Below, one piece after another: positions 1-8,469 of a stretch of 53,615 nucleotides of DNA. The translations under genes were made by a program, and so were the position numbers. How positions within the stretch are numbered: the stretch's first letter is position 1; every line of letters starts with the position of its first letter. The stretch covers positions 65,667 through 119,281 of the forward strand of contig PYIY01000193.1 of NCBI GenBank assembly GCA_003635195.1. Reading direction: 5' to 3'. The notes below the pieces were generated by a model. The model did no database searches and was not told the origin of the DNA. It saw only the letters and a list, made by a program, of their open reading frames with translations. Source of the stretch: Candidatus Poribacteria bacterium (GTDB lineage: Bacteria > Poribacteria > WGA-4E > WGA-3G).

Positions 1-500
1 TGCAGTTAAAAGAGCAGTTCTCAATCGCTTTTTGGGTCAAGCGCGGTGATAAGCAAATTCGGGAGTGGAATTACATGGTGACAGCCGGCTCTCTGAAATG
101 GGCATCAATTTTTAGAAATAGCGACAAGAAAACCTATTTCTGGTCGAGTGCCCCCAATTGGGCACAGAAAGCCGTCACCGATGACATTCAACCTGAAGAC
201 TGGGTCCACCTCGCAGTAACTCACGATACCAAATCAGAGGTTGTCATCTACAACGACGGCAAGAAAGCAGGCGGTGGGGCTAAACCCCCAACTGTTGCTG
301 AGATTGATGGCTCTATGATGGTTGGGGCACGCCACCCCGGCGAGGAATTCTTCACAGGTATCATTGACGAGGTATTTGTTTTCAACAGAATCATCACCGC
401 AGCGGAAATCGAAGAAATTATGACTGGCGATTTCCTACCGGTCGAACCCGCAGAGAAACTCACGACAACCTGGGGCAGTATTAAAGCTGACCGCGATTGA
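1..500 (+). CDS. LamG/concanavalin-like domain protein, 3' part only
   Basis: The frame is open from base 3 and the gene begins before the window. The visible residues form the C-terminal half of a LamG/laminin-G jelly-roll domain: 'FSIAFWVKRG', then 'WVHLAVTHD', 'VVIYNDGKKAG' and 'GIIDEVFVFNR', the usual strand order of this fold. In the family this domain binds carbohydrate or other extracellular ligands, so the protein is probably secreted, although its N-terminus is not seen. After the fold comes a short linker and the tail 'VEPAEKLTTTWGSIKADRD', which recurs on four other secreted proteins in this window (6262, 16287, 17041 and 17939). The fold is fairly sure; the ligand is unknown. Confidence 0.8.
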   Translation, partial: QLKEQFSIAFWVKRGDKQIREWNYMVTAGSLKWASIFRNSDKKTYFWSSAPNWAQKAVTDDIQPEDWVHLAVTHDTKSEVVIYNDGKKAGGGAKPPTVAEIDGSMMVGARHPGEEFFTGIIDEVFVFNRIITAAEIEEIMTGDFLPVEPAEKLTTTWGSIKADRD

Positions 501-523
501 CCCTTTATCCAGACTGTTTTTCG

Positions 524-548
524 TAGGGACGAGGTTGCCTCGTCCCTA
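524..548. terminator. Perfect 11-bp palindrome after LamG gene, probable terminator or dispersed repeat
   Basis: TAGGGACGAGG at 524-534 pairs perfectly with CCTCGTCCCTA at 538-548 around a TTG loop. It starts 24 bases after the LamG stop codon. A T-run precedes it and an A-run follows it, so it could end transcription in either direction. The same motif may be a dispersed element, but no second copy occurs in this window. Confidence 0.6.
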
Positions 549-627
549 AAAACCTATCAATTTGAACCCGACAAAACACCAACACATCACATCGCATATA
601 TCCTGTTATGTTATAAGGAAGCCAAAA

Positions 628-921
628 ATGGACTTCAGTTGGTTGGGAATCACCGTTATTGATATAGGCATCGTAAGCATCGGTATCATCGGATTCGCTT
701 GGCTCTTCCGAAGAATCGCTATCCTTGAACGAGAAAATGGAAGACTACAAGCAGAAAATGGAAGACTACAAGCGGAAGTAGATACACTCACGAAAGAAGT
801 AGATAGGCTCACGGAAGAGAATCGAGATCTTCGACAAGAGCTCAATATTTTAGCAGCACGATACACCGAAATCAAAGAGATGCTTACGCTGCTTCTCAAG
901 CGCGAAAATTTTATCGAATAA
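628..921 (+). CDS. Small membrane-anchored coiled-coil protein
   Basis: 97 residues. The ATG at 628 is preceded by AAGGAAG at a good distance; an upstream in-frame ATG at 562 lacks this. Residues 6-27 are a hydrophobic membrane segment ('ITVIDIGIVSIGIIGFAWLF'). From about residue 33 to the end it is a charged heptad coiled coil with the heptad-like unit 'ENGRLQA' repeated in tandem. It therefore looks like an inner-membrane protein with a cytoplasmic coiled coil that could oligomerise or tether a partner. No family recognised. It lies between the LamG gene and the TPR/CRTAC1 pair, with no sign of a shared operon. Confidence 0.7.
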   Translation: MDFSWLGITVIDIGIVSIGIIGFAWLFRRIAILERENGRLQAENGRLQAEVDTLTKEVDRLTEENRDLRQELNILAARYTEIKEMLTLLLKRENFIE

Positions 922-1035
922 ACCAGCACCGTTGCAGATCGCATTTACCGTGGCTTAAAATTGAAACGCGCGCTGACTCTAACACAACATACTATAGGGC
1001 AGTGCCAACGCTGTCCTTACATTGGAGGGAAGCGT

Positions 1036-2184
1036 ATGCTAAAATATTTCGCCCTATTTATTTTTCTCTCCGGTGCTTTTGGAAACACAGTTTTATCCGA
1101 CATTTCAACCCCTGAAAAACACTATCAGCGTGCAAACACCTATCATAATCTCGGAGAATTCGAGCAAGCCATCTCCGAATACAAAAAAGCCATTGCACTT
1201 GATCCCAATTCCCCTATCCTCTACAACAGACTCGGTGTCGCATATTCCGAACTGAAGCAATACGATGCCGCACTTGAGGCGTATCAGAAGGCACTTGAGT
1301 TGTCTCCTATGACAGCTGAACCACACTACAACATCGGAATAGTTTACCTAAAAAAAGGGACATTTGCGCGTGCCATTGAAGCGTTTAAACGCGCGATTGC
1401 TATTGACCCAGAATGGGCAGATCCCTATACCGGACTCGGTGAAGTTCATTTAAAACAGGGTGATTTTGAAAGGGCTGCACGCGCCTATAAGAAAACCGTC
1501 CGTCTCAACCCAAAAAATGCCGGTGCGATTTTAGGGTTGGGTAAAGTCTACGCAAGACAAAGACACTTAGATGAGGCAATCGCTGCCTTTGAGAAGACAA
1601 TTGAAATTCAGGTGGACAACACTGAGGCGCATTACCAACTCGCTCAAATTTACATCAAACGCGGCGAAAAGGAGAAAGCCGCAGCGGCGATGGCGTTTTT
1701 TAGAGTCCTCCGTCAGACAGACCCGCTCCTTGAAAAAGCCGAAATGTGGGTGAAAAAGCACCCAGATGACGCAAGAGGTTATAACAATCTCGGTATCGTT
1801 TACCTTGCACGCCGTCGCTTTGAGGATGCCGTTGCGAACTATAAACATGCTATCTCCCTTGCCCCGAATTTAGCAACTGCCCACTACAATTTGGGGCATG
1901 CCTACCATAAACAAGAGAAAATTGACCTCGCTATTGTGGCATATCAGCAGGCACTCGCTGCCGATACGGACCTCGCTATTGCGCATAATAACATCGCTGT
2001 CTGCTATACGGAATCGCAGGTGGACCTGGACAAGGCACTCTCTCACGCGCGAACCGCCGTCCGTCTCGCACCAACTGAGGCAAACTATTGGGATACGCTT
2101 TCCCAAGTTTGTGATGCCCTTGGGTTAGAAAATGAGGCGCGACGGGCACGCGAAAAACAGAAAAAGTATTCTAATAACGAATGA
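1036..2184 (+). CDS. Secreted or periplasmic TPR protein
   Basis: 382 residues. The ATG at 1036 follows GGAGGGAA and opens directly into a signal peptide ('MLKYFALFIFLSGAFG'), which decides against the upstream TTG at 961. The rest is about nine or ten 34-residue tetratricopeptide repeats, with typical signatures such as 'AEPHYNIGIVYLKKG' and 'AIAHNNIAVCY'. TPR arrays bind peptides or proteins, so it probably acts as a scaffold outside the cytoplasm. Its stop overlaps the start of the CRTAC1 gene (ATGA at 2181-2184), so the two are translationally coupled. TPR/CRTAC1 pairs recur in planctomycetes and acidobacteria as I recall; their role is unknown. Confidence 0.85.
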   Translation: MLKYFALFIFLSGAFGNTVLSDISTPEKHYQRANTYHNLGEFEQAISEYKKAIALDPNSPILYNRLGVAYSELKQYDAALEAYQKALELSPMTAEPHYNIGIVYLKKGTFARAIEAFKRAIAIDPEWADPYTGLGEVHLKQGDFERAARAYKKTVRLNPKNAGAILGLGKVYARQRHLDEAIAAFEKTIEIQVDNTEAHYQLAQIYIKRGEKEKAAAAMAFFRVLRQTDPLLEKAEMWVKKHPDDARGYNNLGIVYLARRRFEDAVANYKHAISLAPNLATAHYNLGHAYHKQEKIDLAIVAYQQALAADTDLAIAHNNIAVCYTESQVDLDKALSHARTAVRLAPTEANYWDTLSQVCDALGLENEARRAREKQKKYSNNE

Positions 2185-3878
2185 GACATTGCTGTTGTAT
2201 CGTTTTCGCTTTTATCTTGAGCATGCCTGTTCCCGCCGAAGTTCAATTCACTGACGCGACTGCCGCTGCAGGCATCACATTTCGGCATACTGATGGCAGA
2301 ACCGGCGAAAAATATCTCATCGAAACCCTTGGATCCGGCGCACTCTTTTTTGATTATGATGCTGATGGCGCGCTTGATCTTTATATAGTGAACGCTACGC
2401 ATATACCACCGTCAGTCGCTGAAAACGCCTCTCAAACACATCTCCCGCGAAACACACTCTATCGGAACAACGGGAACGGTACTTTTACCGACGTTACGCA
2501 GAAAGCGGGAGTCGGTGATACCAGTTATGGTGTCGGGTGTGCTGCTGCCGATATCAACAACGACGGCTACCCTGAAATTTACGTAACCAACTACGGACCC
2601 AACATCCTCTACCATAACAACGGCGATGGCACTTTTACAGATATTACGCAGAAAGCCGGTGTTGGCGATGCACGCTGGGGAACAAGTTGTGCTTTTATTG
2701 ACTACAATAATGACAGTGATGTTGACCTATATGTCGTCAACTATATGAAATTTTCGATTGAGGAGAACCGCAGGTGGGAGACACGGGGTATCAGAACGTA
2801 TTGTAGCCCAACGGATCAGATTGCTGGCAGCCATTTTGTCAGCGAACCCGATATCCTCTATCGCAATAACGGCAATGGCACCTTCACAGATGTCACCGTA
2901 GCTGCGGGGATCTCACATCGTGCGCTCGGTCTCGCTGTCGCGGTTGGCGACTACGATAATGATGGGTACCCAGACCTCCATATCGCCAATGATATGGAAG
3001 CAGATTTTCTTTACCGTAACAACGGCAATGGCACCTTCACTGAAACTGCTGATCTTACAGGCACAGGCTACGATGGAAACGGTTTCCCGGGCAGCGGTAT
3101 GGGGAGTGCATTCGGTGATTACGATAACGACGGTTACCTTGATCTCGTCGTCAGCAATGCCTCTTCACTGCCAGCAGTCCTCTATCAAAATGAAGATGCC
3201 CTATTTTTTACCGATGTCTCTTTTACTGCCGGGATTGGCGCAGTAACACTCCCATATTTTAAGTGGGCAGTCGAATTCTTTGATTACAACAACGACAGTC
3301 TCCTTGATCTCTTTGTTGCGAACGGACATCTTCAAGAAAACATCGCGCTATTTTCGGACAGCACTTATCCACAATCCGATCTGATTTTCCGTAACACGCG
3401 CCGACAAGATGGCACTTATCACTTTACCGATGCATCTGTTGAAGTCGGGTTGGCACAATTGCCCAAAAGAGTTAGCCGCGGTGCAGCGTTTGGCGACTAC
3501 GACAATGACGGCGATATTGATATTTTTCTCAATAACTCCAATCAACCCGCAACGCTTCTCCGAAACGACGGTGGCAATAGCAATCACTGGCTAACAATCC
3601 AGCCCATTGGCACGCAAAGCAACGCCTCCGGTATCGGAACGAAAATAGTTTTGAAAGCAGGGGATTTGTATCTTCTCAGAGAGGTTCGGAGCGGCGCGAG
3701 TTATCTATCGCAGAGCGATCTCCGCGTCCACTTTGGACTTGGAAAGCAGACAAAAATTGACACCCTCGAAATCCACTGGCAAAGCGGACTCACGGAGCGA
3801 TTTTTTAATCTGAAGTCAAACCAGATGTTTCGCATTAAAGAGGGACATGGAATTGTAGATGGTCAAAGCACAAGATAA
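2181..3878 (+). CDS. CRTAC1-family FG-GAP/VCBS repeat protein with ASPIC/UnbV C-terminus
   Basis: 565 residues with a short signal peptide (residues 1-19, ending 'PVPAE'). The body is a series of FG-GAP/VCBS blades, each with a calcium-loop motif such as 'DYDADGALDLY', 'DINNDGYPEIY' and 'DYDNDGYPDLH', alternating with 'LYRNNGNGTFTDVT'. This predicts a seven-bladed, integrin-alpha-like propeller. The last 80 or so residues ('GIGTKIVLKAGDLYLLREV...LRVHFGLGK') match the ASPIC/UnbV domain of the CRTAC1 family. It is extracellular or cell-surface; adhesion or ligand binding is likely, with no catalytic function evident. It is coupled by a 4-bp overlap to the TPR gene upstream. Confidence 0.9.
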   Translation: MRHCCCIVFAFILSMPVPAEVQFTDATAAAGITFRHTDGRTGEKYLIETLGSGALFFDYDADGALDLYIVNATHIPPSVAENASQTHLPRNTLYRNNGNGTFTDVTQKAGVGDTSYGVGCAAADINNDGYPEIYVTNYGPNILYHNNGDGTFTDITQKAGVGDARWGTSCAFIDYNNDSDVDLYVVNYMKFSIEENRRWETRGIRTYCSPTDQIAGSHFVSEPDILYRNNGNGTFTDVTVAAGISHRALGLAVAVGDYDNDGYPDLHIANDMEADFLYRNNGNGTFTETADLTGTGYDGNGFPGSGMGSAFGDYDNDGYLDLVVSNASSLPAVLYQNEDALFFTDVSFTAGIGAVTLPYFKWAVEFFDYNNDSLLDLFVANGHLQENIALFSDSTYPQSDLIFRNTRRQDGTYHFTDASVEVGLAQLPKRVSRGAAFGDYDNDGDIDIFLNNSNQPATLLRNDGGNSNHWLTIQPIGTQSNASGIGTKIVLKAGDLYLLREVRSGASYLSQSDLRVHFGLGKQTKIDTLEIHWQSGLTERFFNLKSNQMFRIKEGHGIVDGQSTR

Positions 3879-3967
3879 ACTAAGGAAATGAGCTCTGGTT
3901 TTCCTTGCAATTGAGCGCAGGTGTGCATATAATTGATTCAAAGCCAACACCAATAGGGGAAGAAACA

Positions 3968-5407
3968 ATGAACACTCATATTAACGTAAAAAATTTCGGT
4001 CCGATAGAAAAGGCAGAAATAGACCTACGTCCGCTGACTGTATTTGTCGGTGAGAGTAACACCGGCAAGACTTACCTTGCCGCGCTCATTTATGCATTAC
4101 ATCAAAATTTTGGAGGGATATCACAATTTCCTTGGGCAGACTATGTTGCTTCTTATTTCGATTACGTTCGTCGTTCGCGAGACCGTCATTCACAAAATCG
4201 AAAAGAGGAAGCAGAGCAAGAAATTTTAGAGGCACTCGAAAAGTTAAACACACCTGAGCGTCCGTTCAAATTTTCCGATTTACCTCGGGGTATACGCAAC
4301 CTGTTGGAGTATGAACTCATAGATCGGGAAGACTTCACAGACGAGCTCGAACGGTGTTTCGATTTTGAGACTGTTTCCAAATTAATTCGATTTACTGGGA
4401 GCCGAGGCAACGAAATGAACGTTGCCCTGTCGGTTCGCGACCGAGATCAAACATGTTGGGATTTTGAAGCACGGGACGCTGGATCCGGTCTTACTACAGT
4501 TGGTCAGATTAATCCGGACATGATTCTCCTTGGTGCGAGGCGTAAGACTGAGTTCCGCGAGATATCCGATGTTGAACATCTATTTCGGACTTTAATCACC
4601 CCTCGGTGGCAAAGATCGAATTCATACTACTTGCCTGCCGCTCGGAGCGGCATTATGCAAAGCCGTGATGTGCTTGTGACTGCCCTTATCAAGCGGGCGA
4701 CGCGCATCGGTTTGGAGCGTTTTGAAGTATCTACATTTTCAGGAATGATAGGGGATTTTCTGGAGCAAATTGTTAACTACAAGAAACGCAACAGATCGTC
4801 AAGCAAAATAGGTCGCGTCGCTGAACAATTGGAGACGGAGCTGCTGGAGGGAAAAATAGAGGTTAAACGCCCCACACCAGAAGCGTCTCCGGAATTTCTT
4901 TACCGTCCAGATCAAGGAAAAGAAACATTGCGGATGAGTCACTCCTCAGCGATGGTATCCGAGCTTGCACCTTTAGTCCTCTTTCTACGAGGTATCGTTA
5001 AACGGGGTGACTTACTCATTATTGAAGAGCCCGAATCTCACCTGCATCCGGGTGCACAAACCAAAATTGCGCAAACGCTTGCACGTTTGGTCCGAGCGGG
5101 TGTTCAGGTTATGATTACAACACATAGCAACTGGCTCCTCCAACAAATCGGGAATCTGATTCGCGAGGGTGAATTGCAGAAACTCGGAGAATCCACAAAT
5201 GAATCAGCAGACTACCTGAAAACGGAAGAGGTCGGCGCGTGGCAGTTCTATAAGAATGAGCCGGTCACAGAACGTCTATTTGACCTCGTTGAAGGCATAG
5301 AACCGGAAGATCACTTAGATATAGCGGAGGATCTCTATAACCGTTCGGCTGGACTCCAGAATAGAATTGAGCAAACGAAAGAGGAGGATGCAATTGAATC
5401 TGAGTAA
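3968..5407 (+). CDS. AAA family ATPase (OLD/SMC-like, ABC-type head), candidate defence ATPase
   Basis: 479 residues from the ATG at 3968, preceded by AGGGGAAG. Walker A is 'GESNTGKT' (about 28-35), Walker B is 'LLIIEEPESHLHP' (about 348-360), followed by the switch histidine in 'MITTHSNWLLQQ' (about 383). The 'EEPESHLHP' form is typical of the OLD/RecF-like ATPases found in anti-phage systems such as Septu, Gabija and PARIS. The middle part (about 50-330) is helical and unassigned; there is no TOPRIM domain. The downstream gene overlaps its 3' end and encodes a PD-(D/E)XK-like protein, so the pair probably works as a sensor ATPase plus nuclease effector. That function is inferred; the ATPase assignment is firm. 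Confidence 0.85.
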   Translation: MNTHINVKNFGPIEKAEIDLRPLTVFVGESNTGKTYLAALIYALHQNFGGISQFPWADYVASYFDYVRRSRDRHSQNRKEEAEQEILEALEKLNTPERPFKFSDLPRGIRNLLEYELIDREDFTDELERCFDFETVSKLIRFTGSRGNEMNVALSVRDRDQTCWDFEARDAGSGLTTVGQINPDMILLGARRKTEFREISDVEHLFRTLITPRWQRSNSYYLPAARSGIMQSRDVLVTALIKRATRIGLERFEVSTFSGMIGDFLEQIVNYKKRNRSSSKIGRVAEQLETELLEGKIEVKRPTPEASPEFLYRPDQGKETLRMSHSSAMVSELAPLVLFLRGIVKRGDLLIIEEPESHLHPGAQTKIAQTLARLVRAGVQVMITTHSNWLLQQIGNLIREGELQKLGESTNESADYLKTEEVGAWQFYKNEPVTERLFDLVEGIEPEDHLDIAEDLYNRSAGLQNRIEQTKEEDAIESE

Positions 5408-5891
5408 AGGGCTTACACACGTTCAAAAGCAGGTGTCTCCAAATAGCGTCACTAGGTCATGCAGCGGAGAAGGATGTAAAGTATACCTTACCAACATACC
5501 CAAGCAAAAGGTCGTGATAAATGTAGAGAAAGAATTTGACGCACGTAAAGAGATCGGAAAACGGTCTGACCGTCTGCTGTTTTACGAACATAAAAACACT
5601 TTCTTCGCTGTTCCAATTGAACTCAAAGGGCGTGGGAAAGGCGACGAATCGGATGTTCTTGAGCAGCTGAAAAGCGGTTTAGAATTTGCAGCTACCCTCG
5701 TGCCGAATTTGAATAAAATTGTTTACGTTCCAATTGTGTTCACCAAGAACGGCATTAGATCGACGAATCCAAGACGTCAAAATCGAGAACTTAAAGTGAA
5801 ATTCCAAGGCAAAACTTTGACAGTTCTGAGAGGGCGTTGTGGTAGAAAAAGGAACCTCGCGAATTTACTGTCCAATGCAGGTTATCTCTAA
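5388..5891 (+). CDS. Putative PD-(D/E)XK nuclease paired with the AAA ATPase
   Basis: About 167 residues; overlaps the ATPase gene by 20 bases. The start is ambiguous: ATG 5388 directly abuts an AGGAGG, while the in-frame TTG at 5394 sits six bases after it and may be the real start. 'KRSDRLLFYE' is followed after a short hairpin by 'VPIELKGRG', the D...ExK layout of restriction-endonuclease folds. A helix with 'LEQLKSGLEFA' follows, as in other ELKG-type nucleases. A CxxxxC pair ('CSGEGC') lies near the N-terminus. No database family can be named from sequence reading alone; the nuclease role is inferred from the motif and the ATPase partner. Confidence 0.65.
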   Translation: MQLNLSKGLTHVQKQVSPNSVTRSCSGEGCKVYLTNIPKQKVVINVEKEFDARKEIGKRSDRLLFYEHKNTFFAVPIELKGRGKGDESDVLEQLKSGLEFAATLVPNLNKIVYVPIVFTKNGIRSTNPRRQNRELKVKFQGKTLTVLRGRCGRKRNLANLLSNAGYL

Positions 5892-5927
5892 TCTTAACAA
5901 GACTCCCACAAACGCCAGCGTAGGGAA

Positions 5928-6146
5928 TTACCTTGACTTTTCTGTTCTATGCGGGGAACAAATCTGACAAGGATCATAAGCCTTTTCAGCTTCATCCAAA
6001 TAAATCGCAAATTTGTTTTTTAGGTTGTACTCCTGCAAGAACTCGCAATTGTAGATATGGTATTTCCTGCCCGTCTCCGTGATATAAACAATTGGCTCCG
6101 GCGGATCGGGCCACAGCAACAAAAGTACCGTTCTATATCTCTTCAT
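5928..6146 (-). CDS. Small protein with a cysteine-paired domain of the nuclease-tail type
   Basis: 72 residues if started at the ATG at 6146; an upstream ATG at 6197 is possible. The first residues are hydrophobic ('TVLLLLW'). Then comes 'VYITETGRKYHIYNCEFLQ...CQICSP', with H/C residues spaced as in the small metal-binding domain often found at the ends of bacterial extracellular nucleases and competence-type proteins. As a stand-alone protein it may be a short secreted or membrane-attached unit. It is on the minus strand, convergent with the AAA/nuclease pair. Function unknown. Confidence 0.55.
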   Translation of the reverse strand: MKRYRTVLLLLWPDPPEPIVYITETGRKYHIYNCEFLQEYNLKNKFAIYLDEAEKAYDPCQICSPHRTEKSR

Positions 6147-6261
6147 AGATTTCACCAGATTCCTAAAAATTAACAAAATTAACGTATTTTTGCCCAAACC
6201 AAAATCTACAATACCTTCGCCAAAAATGGAGGGTTTTTCATAGATATTACGTTAAGTTGAA

Positions 6262-7284
6262 TCACTCCAAACTTTTCAATCTTGCCCAAGTCGTTACCAA
6301 CTTCCCTTTCGGAGACGGAGAACTGATGATATTCTGAAGCGAAGGCGCAGCACCTGCGACTGGATCATCAAGGTAGTCAATAACATGTTGGAGATCGGCA
6401 ATGTTGACAACGCCATCTTTATTGACATCTACGCGTTCGGCAATGTTAACATCGCCATCTTCATTAGCATCTGCGTTTTCGGCAACCTTAACATCGCCAT
6501 CTTCATTAACATCTTCGCTTTCGGCAACCTTAACATCGCCATCTTTATTGACATCCTCGCCGGGGGATTTTACTGGTACCGCAATAGCGTTTAAGACCAA
6601 AATGAGATCGGTTTTATTGATTTTGCCGTCTGAATTGACATCCACAGTGAGACCTCTCGGTGGCAGGATTTCATACTCGATTCCTGTTTCAAACCCGAAG
6701 AATCCCGTCCAGGCTCCACCGCGTTCGTAAACTGCAACCAACAAGACGTTTTCGCCTTCTTTGAGTGTGACGCGGAATACGTCTTGATAATCATAACTAC
6801 CCCGGTCCACAAAATTTTCGTGGACGATTTCTCCATTGAGCCAGACTTTGACCGCATCATCGCTGCCTGCAAACATTAACGTCTCTTGTTCTTCGGATGA
6901 GTCGATAAGAATAGAACCATAAGCCACATGGTTGTTTATGTCTCCATCTGCTACGCCGGTAGCGATCAACATGTCGTTGATGTTGTCTGATTCTGTAGTT
7001 ATTAAACCGTATGTCCAGAACGTATCGCCGACAGCGTCTCCGATGACTGCACCTTCCGTCGCGATAACTTCTTCGGTGACCTCCCCATCAGACCTGCGGC
7101 TGAGAAAGTCTAACCCTGAAAGTGCGGCGGCTGCACCGCCAAACTCTACTTCGTTAAGGCTTGTCGGCGCGATGCACCATAGCCACGGTCCCTGTACCTT
7201 GGGGCCCCCTTGAATTTGGGCATCACTCGCGAAGGTGAGTATGACTGACATTAAAGCAATACAAAGACGAGCAACGATTTTCAT
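6262..7284 (-). CDS. Secreted protein with dockerin-like calcium repeats and KLxTTW tail
   Basis: 340 residues. The ATG at 7284 has GGAGA upstream and opens a signal peptide ('MKIVARLCIALMSVILTFASDAQ'), so an earlier ATG at 7329 is rejected. Residues about 20-215 form a beta-rich domain with 'VKVWLNGEIVHENF' and 'GENVLLVAVYERGGAWTGFFGF', as in PA14/galactose-binding-like domains on secreted enzymes. Next is a dockerin-type unit 'DVNSDGKINKTDLILVLN', then four near-identical 14-residue loops of the form DVNxDGDVxxAE, closing with 'VDVNKDGVVNIADLQHVID'. It ends in the shared tail 'KGKLVTTWARLKSLE'. Likely an exported calcium-stabilised surface protein; no cohesin partner is visible in the window. 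Confidence 0.8.
   Translation of the reverse strand: MKIVARLCIALMSVILTFASDAQIQGGPKVQGPWLWCIAPTSLNEVEFGGAAAALSGLDFLSRRSDGEVTEEVIATEGAVIGDAVGDTFWTYGLITTESDNINDMLIATGVADGDINNHVAYGSILIDSSEEQETLMFAGSDDAVKVWLNGEIVHENFVDRGSYDYQDVFRVTLKEGENVLLVAVYERGGAWTGFFGFETGIEYEILPPRGLTVDVNSDGKINKTDLILVLNAIAVPVKSPGEDVNKDGDVKVAESEDVNEDGDVKVAENADANEDGDVNIAERVDVNKDGVVNIADLQHVIDYLDDPVAGAAPSLQNIISSPSPKGKLVTTWARLKSLE
6391..6558 (-). repeat. Four tandem 42-bp units coding for dockerin-like Ca loops
   Basis: Inside the secreted gene at 6262-7284, four in-frame 42-bp units encode 14-residue loops (DVN/K/E-DGDV-K/N-x-AE). The middle units are almost identical at DNA level, which points to recent slippage or unequal crossover rather than slow divergence. 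Each loop keeps the D-x-N-x-D-G calcium spacing. Confidence 0.8.
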
Positions 7285-7308
7285 AATAAATTCTCCTTTA
7301 TAAAGTTT

Positions 7309-7335
7309 GTAGAGTTGCGAAATTCGCAACTCTAC
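7309..7335. terminator. 12-bp palindrome overlapping lipoprotein stop codon
   Basis: GTAGAGTTGCGA (7309-7320) pairs perfectly with TCGCAACTCTAC (7324-7335) around AAT. The TAG stop of the minus-strand lipoprotein gene (7332-7334) lies inside it, so it probably acts as a terminator or attenuator between that gene and the dockerin gene. A shorter copy with the same AGTTGCGA core is at 7988-8006. Confidence 0.6.
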
Positions 7336-7952
7336 TCATATTCAATTTTCCGATCAGGATGTGTGAGGTTCTCTATCAAAATCGCATTGTATTCTACAAG
7401 TGTGAATTCAAAACGGTTGCCTCTGGGACCGCCTGTTTCTTGAACAGCCCCCCATCTATTCCAGAGAATTTCAATAACGATTTCATCCCACACGGGATCA
7501 CGCTCTATGACTTTCTTGCCATCAAGTGTTTCCGCAAATGGTGCTTCGCCGGTATCTGTATCCACAAAATAGAAGGCAGCAAAGATTTTTGGATCATCAT
7601 CCGTAAACCCCTCACGAAGTTCGCGGGTCTTAATGTCTATACTGCCCCAATGCACAGACGAGATCTTTCCCTCCGCACCAGAACGCTCACTAGAACTTGT
7701 AGGTCTCATTCGATACCGCACCCCCGGTTCTAAATCCAAAACATTCTCAAATGTGATTTCGGGATACATCGTCCGCTCGTCTATTTCAGGCATAGAAGGC
7801 TCAACGGGAGGCTGTTCGGTTGTAGGTTCAGGGGTTAGATCGGTTGTAGGTTCAGGGATTAGGGTGGTTTCCATCATTTGTTTCGCAGAATCGCAACCTG
7901 CGAGAATGACGAGAACACATAGAATAACAGGTATCCAAAACTTCTTTAACAT
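7332..7952 (-). CDS. Lipoprotein, function unknown
   Basis: 206 residues from the ATG at 7952, preceded by AAAAAGGAGTT. A lipoprotein signal peptide ends in the lipobox 'ILAGC' (Cys at about residue 20). A low-complexity linker follows, rich in P, E and T ('PEPTTDLTPEPTTEQPP'). The remaining about 150 residues have no recognised family; they contain 'DPKIFAAFYFVDTDTGE' and 'VIEILWNRWGAVQETGG'. Expected to be lipid-anchored at the outer or inner membrane. It lies just upstream of the dockerin gene on the same strand and is flanked on both sides by AGTTGCGA palindromes. Confidence 0.75.
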   Translation of the reverse strand: MLKKFWIPVILCVLVILAGCDSAKQMMETTLIPEPTTDLTPEPTTEQPPVEPSMPEIDERTMYPEITFENVLDLEPGVRYRMRPTSSSERSGAEGKISSVHWGSIDIKTRELREGFTDDDPKIFAAFYFVDTDTGEAPFAETLDGKKVIERDPVWDEIVIEILWNRWGAVQETGGPRGNRFEFTLVEYNAILIENLTHPDRKIEYE

Positions 7953-7987
7953 TGTAAACTCCTTTTTAGATTTTGATAGTATGTCAG

Positions 7988-8006
7988 AGTTGCGAAAATC
8001 GCAACT
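7988..8006. repeat. AGTTGCGA palindrome, second copy
   Basis: AGTTGCGA (7988-7995), AAA loop, TCGCAACT (7999-8006): a perfect 8-bp stem. Its core is the same as that of the palindrome at 7309-7335, so the two copies bracket the lipoprotein gene. Confidence 0.55.
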
Positions 8007-8023
8007 GATAGGGCAGGCAGGTA

Positions 8024-8469
8024 TCAAACGTGCCTACGCCGTCTGCCTTTTTTCCATTCCAAAAATGCCTTATACGCTGGGTACGCTTTCATAAAAGCAT
8101 GACCCGGTTCCTCTGCATGACACCCAATACAAAGTACTTTTAAATGTTGAGGACTATTGAAACCTCTACCAAAACATTCCGCAGGATGAACCCTTCAAAC
8201 CCAGCAATCACCTTGAACGCGGGGTTGGCAACAGCGTTCTTGACGCGTTCAACGCGTTCTGCGGACGTGTTGTCCCAGAGCCAGACATCATCAAACGCTT
8301 TGATTTGTGGGTCAATCCGGAGTCCGGAATCTTTGAAAACCTTGTTATATTTCTCGTTGGAGTTGAACGGCGGATCGAGGCAGATCAGGTCGATATAGCT
8401 GTCGGGAAAGCCTGCCATAATATCAAGGCAATCGCCGTAATAGAGCGTGTTTGCAAATGGAGTGTTCAT
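8024..8469 (-). pseudogene. Remnant of a DNA methylase joined to an HNH nuclease tail
   Basis: Reading on the minus strand from the ATG at 8469: 'NTLYYGDCLDIMAGFP' and 'DLICLDPPFNSN' (motif IV of a beta-class N4/N6 DNA methylase) are clear, but homology stops after about 90 residues and the frame ends at 8140. In another frame, from about 8160 to the stop at 8024-8026, the DNA encodes 'HLKVLCIGCHAEEPGH' plus 'AYPAYKAFLEWKKGR', the C-terminal end of an HNH endonuclease. Motif I and the HNH core are missing. This reads as a methylase-HNH locus that lost its middle by deletion and frameshift. Confidence 0.75.

Noticed and set aside
6385..6730. Two plus-strand repetitive frames
   Set aside because: They are antisense shadows of the 42-bp dockerin repeats and lack ribosome binding sites.
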